A stretch of 64,000 nt of DNA, from contig CM070548.1 in NCBI GenBank assembly GCA_036346405.1, forward strand, positions 49,581,779 to 49,645,778, read 5' to 3'. Numbering within the stretch: the first letter of the stretch is position 1; each line of letters begins with the position of its first letter. The stretch is from Phyllostachys edulis (taxonomy: Eukaryota > Streptophyta > Magnoliopsida > Poales > Poaceae). The notes beneath the pieces are model-generated. The model was not told the DNA's origin and did no database searches. It saw only the letters and a program-made list of their open reading frames with translations. A program made the translations under genes and the position numbers. Shown here piece by piece: positions 54,791-64,000 of the stretch.

Positions 54791-57352
54791 TTGGGATTTT
54801 TTTTTCTTCCATCTTCGATTGTGCCTTCGCTTGTGAAGTTTTTTTCTCTGTTATGATATGGCCAGTGTCAGATCTTCTCACTGTCCTTGGCTTTTGTACT
54901 CTTCTTTCTAATCGATTTATACCTTAAATGAATAGAACTGCCCATTTTTTCTATCTATATTGCAATGTCTCACTTGGAATGGAATGCGGTGCATTGATCC
55001 AGAATGAATGATGCGCTTTGAGCCTTTAGGAAAGAGGATCCTCAATCGAGAGAGAATCTGTATACGCATTATAGAGGACTTAGGTGATGAGGATATATAT
55101 TCGAATACAAGATAAGCCTTTCGTTTTCAAAGTGAATGGGGAACGACGAGGTCAAAGCATCCTGGTTGCATCTCCTGGACTAATTCAATTACCATGGCCT
55201 TACCATATCCTGTCATGTGTAGTTGTTAGATGGAAGGGCATAGCTGTGTTGGATATTGGTAATGCTTATTGACGATTCAATTTGTTTCTTCCAAATTTGA
55301 ATTGTCTATGAATTCCATGTTATAATTACGTTTGCCATATATCTGTTGGAATTTAGACTCATCTATTAAATTGGTTTAGGTGTTACCTTCTCGACGATTA
55401 GGATGTCACTGGCCTAATTTTCCCATTCTTAAATGACCTTGAGTTAGATCATGACAAGCTTTATTACAATCATTAATGATAGGAAATGATCAAAATGCAA
55501 CAAAATGAAGTGGTTTGATTAAATTGTTTGCATTTTTTAAATATGGGCTTGCTACACCCCTTCATATCTTTTTTTTCCCAGTGCACTGCCTTAATCCAGA
55601 CCTAAAGTGTATATGGGAGCATAATGTCATAGATAGTAGCATGTTGGCCATATTATTCCAAATATTGTTTTTTTGTGGTCTATCCCCCCCCCCTGTAAAT
55701 TGCGATTATATTGCATTCTGAACTAACATGTGCATTAGCACGTTCTTTGTATGATGTTTCCCTCTTATAACATCACTTTTGTGTACAAATAGCAGTCTGC
55801 TTGATCCATTCCATAAAAACCAAATGCCATTGTCCTGGCAAAAACAGAGTCTGTGATATAGAAGTGCAGCATGAGATGTGTTCTTTACTACATCATCAAA
55901 TGTATTTTCGGATTTGGAAGCTCTGATAACCTCTTCCCCTTGTATAGAACATTATCAAATTTATTTATTCTAGAATTAAGTTACTTAGCAAACAGTATAG
56001 TTCATGAATTGTTAAAATCCAAAAGGACATGGAACTACTACATCAGCAACACTACATAGCATGGGAATACAAGTGTGGTTGGATCCATACTGAACAAATT
56101 AATCATTGGGTTAAGAATAGAAAGTTGGATGGATGGTCGACACTAATTATGTAGAAACTTAGGCAATAAAAAAATCTAATTATGTAAGCCCATGCAATCT
56201 TCTATCCAGTCCAGTTAGATACACTAGCTTACATATCACTACGTTTGTTTCATATTGTCCATTGGAGACATACATTTAGGATTTTGATATGGTGGTTACA
56301 GCTTAGAAGTCATTTTTTTCACTGAGTTAAGTATTCATCTGGAAAATATAGTAAGATGTGCTTTCTCTGTTAGAATGTGCAATCCTTTTAGCCTTTTAGG
56401 AAACTATAAGTACAATACCCAGTGTACTTGCTAGGCTCATAGAATTTAGTTTCTACATGTTGTTATATCATATTTAAGGCTAAAAATGGCTAGCCATCTA
56501 AGGAAAGCGTGCATGGGTGTTTTTGCAAAGTTCTATTGCTCCAAACTAGCTTATTGTTGTGCATTTTTTGTTGAAATTTGAAACTGCAGATTGCAGATGA
56601 TTCCCTAGAAAAGTGCAAGCTATTCTATAAGTTGTCTAATCTCTCATGTTTTTTTTAACTAGAAGGATTTATCTCCATTCCATGGTTATTAAGGCGTTAA
56701 GGCGAGGCGAGGCGAGGTGAATCCAATCTGTAAGCGGATTCTCATATGCTAGGTTACAATCCGGTTTAGATGCCTGGTTCCTGAACAAAAGATGTTTAGT
56801 TGCGCTACTGCTATTCTACGAGTTGACTGATTTGCATAGATAAAAGAAGGGGAATATTTATATATAGTAGAGGATATTGATACATATTATCATCTGATGT
56901 GTTCCTTTGTATCCTAGATCTAAGATTAATACTTCAAGTTGCTGACTTGAGATGGTCGAATCCAGAGAATTCCTTTTTTGAAGTTCAATTTTTATCAGAG
57001 AGCAATATGAGTATTATACCATGTTCCGTTAAAACACTCAAGGGATTATATAATATATCGGGTGTAGAAGTAGGCCAACACTTCTATTGAAAAATAGGAT
57101 GTTTTCAAATTCATGCCCAAGTACTCATCACTTCTTAGGTCGTAATTACTATCTTGCTATGTTCAATTCTCATAGCTGTTTAGAATCCACAGACCATCCC
57201 GACCGACGGTAAGGATTTCTTCAAATATGTGCTTTAGTTTATTCGGAACTTGAGCAAAACTACTAAAAAATGCTTAGTTACTTCCCAGATTTACTGTCTT
57301 ATTTGGATCACTTTCATATCTGCTATTTAATTTTTGGAACTTCTTTATGCAG
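54791..57352 (+). other. Intron-like AT-rich DNA with short coding-like stretches
   Basis: Mostly AT-rich. About 55018-55128 gives an ORF with RFEPLGKRILNRERICIRII, and 55084-55272 one with FKVNGERRGQSILVASPG; neither matches a family I know. 56935-57090 gives EVQFLSESN...KGLYNISGVEV. A short 'AAGGCGAGGCG' repeat lies near 56693. These may be exon relics of the captured DNA upstream of the Helitron end. Confidence 0.4.
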
Positions 57353-57451
57353 GTAGAGGATATAATAGAAGCTATAGAAGATACCGGATTTCAAGTAGAA
57401 ATTCTCCCAGATTCTGCTGTCCCTCATCGAAAGTCACATAGTACTACGTAA
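57353..57451 (+). pseudogene. Exon fragment of a copper-transporting HMA P1B-ATPase
   Basis: After a good acceptor (TTCTTTATGCAG) the frame reads VEDIIEAIEDTGFQVEILPD and SAVPHRKSHSTT, then stops with TAA. The DIIEAIEDxGFxxEILPDS block is the end of the first N-terminal heavy-metal-associated domain of plant RAN1/HMA5/HMA9-type copper ATPases (family knowledge). The exon start also coincides with the exon-2 start I recall for those genes. No metal-binding CxxC, transmembrane segment or catalytic domain is present, so this is an isolated captured fragment keeping its 3' splice site. Confidence 0.7.
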
Positions 57452-57842
57452 AATAGATGTCCTCAACCGCGCAGCATATTTTTGTAGCACCTACATGCTT
57501 TTCATTCATACATACTGATAGCATTCCAGTTGTTCCTCTTCGTATTTATTCCGCCTTTACTAAGTTCATGGCATGATGAGAAGAATTACCCAAGAACTTC
57601 ATATTTATTCAGTACATCCTGTACGTTAGGTCCTAGGTTTAGTGCATCTATCTTTACATGTTTTCACAAATGTGGCTTTGCATTACAGGTCTCAAAATTA
57701 TGTATTTAGTTCACCTAAGTTGACTGAGTAAATATTGTTCATCCATCTTTATTTTTCACATATGGAAGCATCGTACGCAGTATTTTATGGTGCAGTGTAG
57801 CCCACTATCTAATTTATCTCTATGTTTTGTGCTTCTCTGTAG

Positions 57843-57996
57843 GAGCTAAATCAGGGGAAACATAGTGTAAGCTGTCACTGTTTCCTTTTCCTGTTTGACT
57901 TTTCAACTGTCAATACACAACATGTAGCTAAAGGCATTGCAGCATGAGCTTGCATGTACAGAAGCAATGCTTAAAGTAAAGGCTTCAGAACTCAAG
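57843..57996 (+). pseudogene. Two short captured exons, coiled-coil-like peptide
   Basis: 57843-57866 (after CTGTAG, before GTAAGC) and 57928-57996 (after ACATGTAG, before GTAAAT) join in phase to a peptide ending LKALQHELACTEAMLKVKA plus SELK. It has the heptad pattern of a coiled coil. Source gene not recognised. Clean splice signals on both sides suggest real exons taken from a host gene. Confidence 0.45.
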
Positions 57997-58556
57997 GTAA
58001 ATTACAAACCTTCCTCACCCTTCTGGCCTCCTGTCTGATTCGCCGCCCGCGTTCTAATCGACTCTTCCTCGGCGTACTACGCTCCTACCAAGGTTTGTAC
58101 GCCCACTTATTTCCTATATTATATAGTCAGCCTATTTGTTTTTCTCCAGATAGCACTGCTTTCTTATTGGATCAGAGTTGTCTCTACAGTAATCGCTTTG
58201 ATCTGTAGCCATCATGGAGCTATAATGTACTATACACTTACATCTAATCCTTTCCTGTCACTACCTAATTACCACATCGTATCGGTACACTTTCGCCTCT
58301 ATAGTTCCTTTCTATTAGCAATCTTCGACCTACTATAGCCATAAAATCGATTTATATTCCTATTTTTACTTTGAATGTTTCTTCACACTACATCCAGCCA
58401 ACACTGCTGCACCAAATAATTTTGTCTTAATACTCTCCATATTTTACCGTCACCACCCTGTTTTTCCACTACTACAGATTTCTAACACTTTTTTTTACTC
58501 CCCTCCATTTATCTATCATTTAGCCATAAACAGTTGACTCTTTTACAACATAGCAG

Positions 58557-58876
58557 GTCGACACCGATCATCCACGAGCTACACCGCTCTCAATGGAAAA
58601 ACACAAAGCAATACCAAGCACTCCCTCAAGGTATTTACTTACCAATGTCTTCTATCTAACGCTGTCAATCCGCTTTTTTTTGTCATAAATTTCTTTTTTT
58701 TCTCATTGCCACTGTGACCCTTTGTTGTTTAATGCAGTCCAGAAATCATCCCTGTATCACAGCCTATTCATAGAACCTTATTTCATGATACCGCATTTGC
58801 GAAACCACCCTTGGACATAGAGGCAAATCTAGAGTCTTTGCATAGCACACCCAAATATTTATACACATTTGACAAA
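58557..58876 (+). pseudogene. Two spliced exon-like segments, unknown protein
   Basis: 58557-58630 (acceptor ATAGCAG, donor GTATTT) and 58738-58876 (acceptor TTTAATGCAG, donor GTAACC) join through a split Ser codon. Together they give a ~70-residue open peptide including MEKHKAIPSTPS and PPLDIEANLESLHSTPKYLY. Not recognised. Phases and splice sites are coherent, which is unlikely by chance in this AT-rich region. They may be captured exons of the Helitron or part of its own decayed coding region. Confidence 0.45.
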
Positions 58877-58899
58877 GTAACCTTTTTTTAGAGTGTTCT

Positions 58900-60021
58900 C
58901 ACATAGTTCCTATGCTTGCTGATGCTCGCGCTCAAATAAACCACCTTTTTACATGAATACCTACAGAAAATCTGCATCTTTATGCTCTCTTATAGCACTG
59001 CTACACTATTACGAACAAACATATCCTCCAACAAAGGAAAAAAATATACCAGCCATATATATCTTCTCCATCTTTGCTACCATCAAAAACTTGAATACAT
59101 CATCTTACTTGCATAGATTGCTAATATTTTGTTCTCCCTAACACCAACTGTAACAACTCTCCTATTCGAGGAGGCAGTCCCCCGATGGTCCACCATACCA
59201 ACTGACTCGCTTCCACAGACACTTGCAGCTAAAAGATATATTATCCTAACCAATTATACGCCGTGTTCCATTGATTCATTCAGACTATTTTCTACACCAT
59301 AACAACACCCATTCATTTACTACACAGACCCGCATCACCAACTAGCCATTCTCCGCATTACCTGCTAAAAAGAGAAGGTCACCTACACCATCGACAAACT
59401 GATGTAAGCACTCCATGCAAAAAATCAAGATCTTAGTTATAACAAACTACCATTTTACAATCAGAAAGAATTTCCATCTTACAATAGGAAATAACTAGCA
59501 TCTTGTTGTACCAACGCTTTTGAGCTAACTGCCACTTTATTCCATTCTTATAGACAACTTCAGCGCCAATCAAACCAGCAAATGGTTCAACATCAGTCCC
59601 TACCTTTTTTCTATACATGTTGTATTAGTAGTGTCTACCAACACTATATGATACCTTTATCCTTTTGTATCTCCTATTAGTACTTTCCAGACTTGCTATG
59701 TAAATATTCCCGTCGCGATTACAGTCATCAATGTTGCGATCTCATTACTGCCCACGCTTTAAGATCTTCGCCTTGCATTTTACATGCTATGTCAAGCACG
59801 CCTGCCGTGTTTACTACTACTTAGAATATACCTTCCAAATGTGTGTAGGCTCATATATGTACTCACCATTCATCGTTCGAGAGCATTCGAGAGCGTCATT
59901 CCAAGACTCGACATGTATACAATACATAGGAAAACAAACAACATCTACCTGATTTACGAAACTAGCCATGCCAAACAACACAGCTAAATAAAAAAAACCT
60001 TTCAAATTTTCCCCACCCGTC
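58900..60021. other. Helitron 3' subterminal region, no gene supported
   Basis: A/C/T-rich, G-poor sequence typical of the distal part of grass Helitrons. Open frames are short and carry no recognised motif. Confidence 0.45.
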
Positions 60022-60050
60022 TCCGCGCCATGGCGCGGGTCAACTTCTAG
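60022..60050 (+). mobile_element. Helitron 3' terminus
   Basis: A GC-rich palindrome CCGCGCCATGGCGCGG (60023-60038) is followed, 8 bases on, by CTAG (60047-60050) and then T. This is the canonical Helitron end: a 16-20-bp hairpin about 10 bases before CTRR, inserted 5' of a T. The element is in plus orientation. Its 5' TC end was not located; captured exons suggest it lies left of 57353, possibly well upstream. Confidence 0.85.
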
Positions 60051-60495
60051 TATGTTCAATACTTCAATAGATTCTTTGCGCCTCATACGGATGACAGTAA
60101 GGCAACAATCATATGGACTACTTGAGGGAATTGGGCAATTGGGCATTGAATTCACCTGTGTAGCTACTGTTGGCCGATGCCTTCTCGGCGGCTCGCCATT
60201 GCACGTCGCGTGCTTCCTCCGGCCCTCCCACTTTCCCGGCCGCCATTGTGCGCCAACCGCAATTGCCTCCTGCCTCCCAGCTCCCTCGCACAAAGATTTC
60301 AAATCTACAGACTTCTTCATTTTTCAAAGCTTTAAGATCTACAATTCACAAAACAAAGAAGATTCACCAATCATAATTAAAAATAACACAAACAAAAGGT
60401 CTGGTTTGGGCATTGGGTTTGCCGATTTGGGAATTGGGGATTCGATCATTTGGATTCACCTGCGGAGTCGCCACCGTTGACTGCCCACTCGGCAC
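60051..60495. other. Host flank right of the Helitron
   Basis: Mixed sequence. Two imperfect copies of a GGGAATTGGG...ATTCACCTG...GTCGCCACCGTTG-like stretch lie near 60125-60175 and 60425-60480. No gene supported. Confidence 0.45.
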
Positions 60496-61384
60496 TAGGG
60501 GCGGATCCTCAGAGAGTCGGAGTCGGAGCTCGGTCGCTCGGAGTCAGCAAGTACTCGGACTCCTATTTGTTTCGCTTCAGATCAAAGGAAGGAAGAATCA
60601 ATAAATTAACCAAAAAAAGACAACCCATGCAAGTCAATTGTAAATCCAGCAATCCAGCCAATCCTGCCGTATGCGTATGTGGTAAGTAGACTAGTAGTAG
60701 CAAAATACTACATGAACTTAACACTGCTAGGCGCTAGCTAACTGGGGCGGAACTGGCAGGACCGCAAGAGGCCAGGACAGCCGAGGAAGGAGCGAACCTG
60801 GAGGCTAGAGCCTGGTCTAGAGGAGGCGAACTCGTAGAGGCGGCCAGTAGGGGAGAAGACGACGAGCCGTGAGCGTGACCTCAGCCTCGCACAGCATGGA
60901 CAGCTTGTAGGCCTTCTTGAAGAGCCCGCTCTGGCTCTTGGAGAAGCGCACCTATTGGCTCATCCGGAACTAGAGCACAGACCATAGGTCATAGGAGCAG
61001 GTGAGTGGAGCAACGAAGAGAGCAAGCCGCCACTTCTCGATTGTGCGTCGAGGCAAGGGATTTAGGGTTAGAGGAAATGCTGAAATGGGCTTGGGCCTAT
61101 GAATTGTGCGTGCCGTTGTGCGCCTGGTCTGGTGGGCCTGTTGGTTTTGACTTACTGGCTTGTGCGAATGTGCGGTTGCGCATGCCTGGTGGTCTGGTGG
61201 CTGGTGCCGACGCGACGACGCCCGCCCGACTCGACAGAACGCATTTTTTTCTTCACGTATAACGTTGAATGAACTCAATTCCCCATATATACATATATTA
61301 TATCTTATATATACTGAATTTTTGCCCAAAAAATTTGGGTGTTCAGCAGAACACCGGCCATGAACCAAGGAGGATCCGCCCCTA
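60496..61384. mobile_element. Short-TIR DNA element carrying a MADS-box fragment
   Basis: TAGGGGCGGATCCTC at 60496-60510 and its exact complement GAGGATCCGCCCCTA at 61370-61384 are perfect 15-bp inverted repeats. The GGCGGATCC core and the nearby 'GGGTGTTCAGCAGAACACC' palindromic text (61337-61355) are common near hAT-type ends in grasses. Flanking 8-mers do not match, so the exact ends or target duplication are uncertain. Inside are a broken MADS-box exon (60820-60973, minus strand) and no transposase. Confidence 0.55.
60820..60973 (-). pseudogene. MADS-box (MIKC-type) first-exon fragment, frameshifted
   Basis: The minus strand reads VRFSKSQSGLFKKAYKLSML then CEAEV, which is the DNA-binding alpha-helix of a MADS domain (compare the family pattern [21 protein letters not shown]). 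After a frameshift LVVFSPTGRLYEFASS follows, the beta-strand end of the domain at the usual exon-1/intron-1 boundary. Defects seen directly: an in-frame TAG just before VRFSK, the basic KRRNG changed to KSQSG, the frameshift after EAEV, and loss of the N-terminal ~20 residues. It is a non-functional captured copy. Subfamily cannot be assigned. Confidence 0.82.
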
Positions 61385-62704
61385 CCCAATTCAAGAAAGG
61401 AAGAACAACGAAGTTCATTGCATCCTTTTGGCCGAAAGAATGAAGAAAGAAATACAAGAAATAAAGAGGGAAGAAGCAAAGAGACAAGAGGGGAGCACAA
61501 CATCCAAATTTCAGCCGAAATTCAAGCAAAAAAAGAGTGGAAATCCGAAATCAATTCGGATTTGGATGCTGATTTCTAGAATCCCGAAATTAAGGCTGAT
61601 TTTGCAATCCGAATTAAAGGAGGATTCAAATCCGAATTTAATTAGGATTTCAAATCCGAAATAGAGTGTGACTTCTATATTCAGCATAGTTTAATTTCTG
61701 AAATTAGATTAGGCATTAATTTCAGCCACTTGGCCTCAAAATCCGAAATCAAGTTGGACTCTCCCTTTTTTTGCTGAAACCGAATCGGAGGTCCCAAATT
61801 CATTAGAATACCCCCTTTTGGTTGGCCATGAGGTGGAGAGACCCCTATACATTGAGGGCATTGCCCTCGTGGTAAACTCACACCACGAATATTGATTAAA
61901 TATATTGATTTTGCATCTAGCGTTCAACGCTTGTTCTTCTAAGAGTTTGGTGAAGGCCAGCTTCTTAAAGGGGAATTGGGTGTTATTCTTTCAAAGATCG
62001 TTCTGTCTTTTCACTGGGAATTGAGATATCAATAAACTCCACTTAGTGATTGGGTGGAGTGCACGCGTGATTGGACTTAAAGAGTTGCAAGTTCATACAC
62101 TAGCATCGGGTGAGCAGCTGCGATTGGTCAAGTCTCTCGTGCAAGTTATCTTCGATTCTATATCGAGAAAATCGGACACCCCCTATCAATATTCCTCATG
62201 AGTATTATTTTCCAGAATTTTTGCTATTTCCCATGCCAGTTTGAAGTCTAGTGTGTTCGCAATGTTATTCTTCCAAATACACATCTCTGGAGTGTCACTG
62301 GTCTAATGTTCTCTTCTTCATAATCAGCTGATCTAGGGCCAAGCCACTCAATTTGTGAGTTGTGAAGAAAAAAAAATGTAAGGCCGTGAAGCTTCTAACT
62401 TTGTATTTTGTAAGTCGATATTCGTCTCGTTAATATCATGAACAATTCTGCTTCGCACTCTAATTGTCCGTCGCTTCAGAATATAGTGGTCCGGTAGTTG
62501 CTCAATGTTCATGAAATCAGTAACTTTTTGCTTAGCCAGGTCCGAATCAACTCGCCAACTTGATCCGGGACAACACGTACGTACTTAAGATGGAGCCCAC
62601 GGGTCAATAGCACATGGTTCCAGCCCTTCGATGGGCGGAAAATCTCCTTTCTGGGACGTCAACCTTTTGGGAAAAGAAGTTTTTATGCAGAGTGCTACAT
62701 TATT
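61385..62704. other. Intergenic DNA, no gene supported
   Basis: About 61540-61760 has frequent ATCCGAAAT/AATCCGAATT words, an old short repeat. 61850-62170 has an LTR-like run with AATATTGATTAAATATATTGAT, but no matching partner. TACATTATT at 62696-62704 is the left target copy of the next element. Confidence 0.45.
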
Positions 62705-63066
62705 GAACTTTTTTTATTAATTAATCTTTTTTAATTTTAATTTTAAAGTTAACCCTGGCGTATTTTATTTTCAATTCTGACTCTTTTGATCACGCCACCA
62801 TCCATGACGTGACAAAACAACGTTGTCACACGGTAGAATAAGTCCACTAAATAGCACTTTTTATCACGCCACTGGTCGTGGCATGACCAAACAACACTAT
62901 CACGCCACAGGTGGTGACGTGATAAGAGATACGGGCGGCGTGACAGCATTGTTTTGTCACGTCACGGATGGTGGCGTGATCAAAGAGATCAGAATTGGAA
63001 ATAAAATACGTCGGAGGTTAACTTTAAAATAAAAATTAAAAAATAGTTAATTAATAAAAAAAATTC
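62705..63066. mobile_element. MULE-type MITE, 362 bp, target duplication TACATTATT
   Basis: TACATTATT occurs at 62696-62704 and 63067-63075, a perfect 9-bp duplication. The ends are inverted, GAACTTTTTTTATTAATTAA at the left and, on the minus strand, GAATTTTTTTTATTAATTAA at the right. Inverted similarity extends ~120 bp inward (GATCACGCCACCATCC near 62789 and its complement near 62968). A GTGGCGTGA/TCACGCCAC motif recurs internally. No coding capacity. Confidence 0.9.
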
Positions 63067-63075
63067 TACATTATT

Positions 63076-63524
63076 GTACAGCAGGAGGAGCTCCCCACCC
63101 TATATAAATCCAAGGGTATGGATCTCTGCGGTAGCACACACATCCCACTGTAGAAACCTGCTATTAATGCAGAGGATGTGCTTCCATCTTTGGATGAGAT
63201 CGCCTGCTGTGTTTTTTATCCCCCACGCTTGCAGCATGTAATTGGAATTCTCATGATTTTGTTCGAAAATTATAGGTTTGGCCAGCAACCGGTCCATAAG
63301 TAGGCGTCCTATCTAAAACTCTAGCAGAATCTTTAGTCTATAAATAAAGAGTGCTAGTTATTGTAAAAGGCTGATCATGAGAAGAGAAATAAAGAAAAGT
63401 AAGAAGCCCCACATATCTTTGTGTTCGATCTACTATTTGTTCTTACATTGTTCTATGTGATTTGACTTCCGTCTACGAGGTGATCACTTAAACTGGACTC
63501 GCCAACATCGGTTCCTCAACACGT
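63076..63524 (+). repeat. LTR (3' part) of a Copia-like element entering the right edge
   Basis: A promoter-like CCCTATATAAATCC (63097-63110), a TATAAATAAAG signal (63339-63349) and an end at ATCGGTTCCTCAACA (63509-63523) are followed by a primer-site-like ACGTTATCAGCACGA (63522-63536), seen after LTRs of many plant Copia elements. The LTR start was not fixed; it may lie left of the MITE at 62705, which would then be nested in it. The interior continues rightward. Confidence 0.55.
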
Positions 63525-64000
63525 TATCAGCACGATCGACTCCAGCCTACTTCTAGGCCTATTTTACTCGGATCGAAAAGGTAATCGTCGAAACACGACG
63601 CTCGTACATTGAATTGTTTTTCTAGATCACTTTCAATTCTATAAATTTGGCTTTCTAGATTATTTCTTACGGTGCAAATCTGCTCTAATCTATCGTGAGC
63701 CAACTTGAAGTCACCAGCCAATGCTGATCGGTAGGTTGCATAAAGGAGTATATGTCGATTGCACTGTAGATGATAGATTGCATGAACACAAAAAGAAAAA
63801 CGGCACCGGCACCCGCATGCGGCCGTGCAAATTTCCTCTAATCTCCGTGAGCCGATTTGTAGTCGCCGGCACAATGCTGATCAGATGATTGGTTCGAAAG
63901 AGCAATTGTTGATTGCACTCTTCATGGATGCACAGAAAAGAAAAAGAAAACAAAATGCCGCCTGCATACGGCCGTGCCACCATCGCCGTCTCCGGCAGCG
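63525..64000 (+). other. Start of the interior of the right-edge element
   Basis: Contains two diverged direct copies of a ~195-bp unit at about 63668-63830 and 63832-63980: 'GTGCAAAT.TGCTCTAATC' / 'GTGCAAATTTCCTCTAATC', then 'GTGAGCC', 'TTGTAGTCGCCGGC', 'AATGCTGATC' and 'TTGATTGCACT'. No gag motif is yet visible. The window ends inside it. Confidence 0.45.

Noticed and set aside
54791..57352. A defined Helitron 5' end (TC after A)
   Set aside because: Several TCTCTA/TCTATA words exist but none has convincing context, so no start was assigned.
1..64000. tRNA, rRNA, CRISPR or bacterial operon features
   Set aside because: No tRNA cloverleaf, rRNA core sequence or regularly spaced repeat-spacer array was found by eye; the DNA is eukaryotic nuclear.

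Overview
The window is plant nuclear DNA, almost certainly from a grass. It holds one recognisable intron-containing host gene in a dense, nested pile of transposable elements of the kinds typical of Poaceae: Copia and Gypsy LTR elements, solo LTRs, MULEs, Stowaway-like and hAT-like elements and a Helitron end. The host gene also has a GC-rich first exon, as grass genes often do. Species cannot be fixed from the sequence.

Layout. 1-4.6 kb: decayed, intron-bearing plus-strand coding remnants, a ~120-bp tandem repeat and a GRF-type zinc-finger-like remnant. 4.6-9.2 kb: a Mutator-like element (9-bp target duplication TCAAAGTTG) inside an older Stowaway-like MITE. 10.1-25.4 kb: the host gene, a seven-exon MACPF-domain protein of 609 aa, all junctions GT-AG and the frame open throughout. 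Its sixth intron (10.85 kb) carries a minus-strand Copia element (13897-23953, target duplication CTATC), which contains a short-LTR non-autonomous retroelement (14832-16548, GTAGT), a ~3.3-kb LTR-like insertion and, inside its own 5' LTR, a hAT-like element.

25.4-32.6 kb: gene-poor DNA with a second ~3.2-kb solo LTR of the same family (26844-30017, GTGGC) and one short ORF with a signal-peptide-like start. 32.6-44.5 kb: a long inverted-repeat element interrupted by a minus-strand Gypsy chromovirus (33450-44518) whose pol frame runs through the polypurine tract into the 3' LTR, as in centromeric (CRM-type) retrotransposons. Its integrase is split by the third solo LTR (35267-38533, GAAGA). 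46.9-54.3 kb: a young-looking minus-strand Gypsy chromovirus with chromodomain (LTRs 46865-47316 and 53858-54310), split by an Angela/BARE/RIRE1-like solo Copia LTR (49048-50598, CTTCT). 54.3-60.05 kb: intron-rich DNA with apparently captured exons, including a heavy-metal-ATPase (HMA) piece, ending in a canonical Helitron 3' hairpin plus CTAG. 60.5-61.4 kb: a short-TIR element carrying a broken MADS-box first exon. 62.7-63.1 kb: a small MULE-type MITE (9-bp duplication TACATTATT). The right edge enters a plus-strand Copia-like element through its LTR.

The only clearly intact host function is the MACPF protein. The rest records layered insertion, at least four solo-LTR recombination events or candidates, and capture of host gene fragments by DNA transposons. 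I found no convincing new biochemical system; the most original observations are the captured MADS-box and HMA fragments and the pol-into-LTR architecture.
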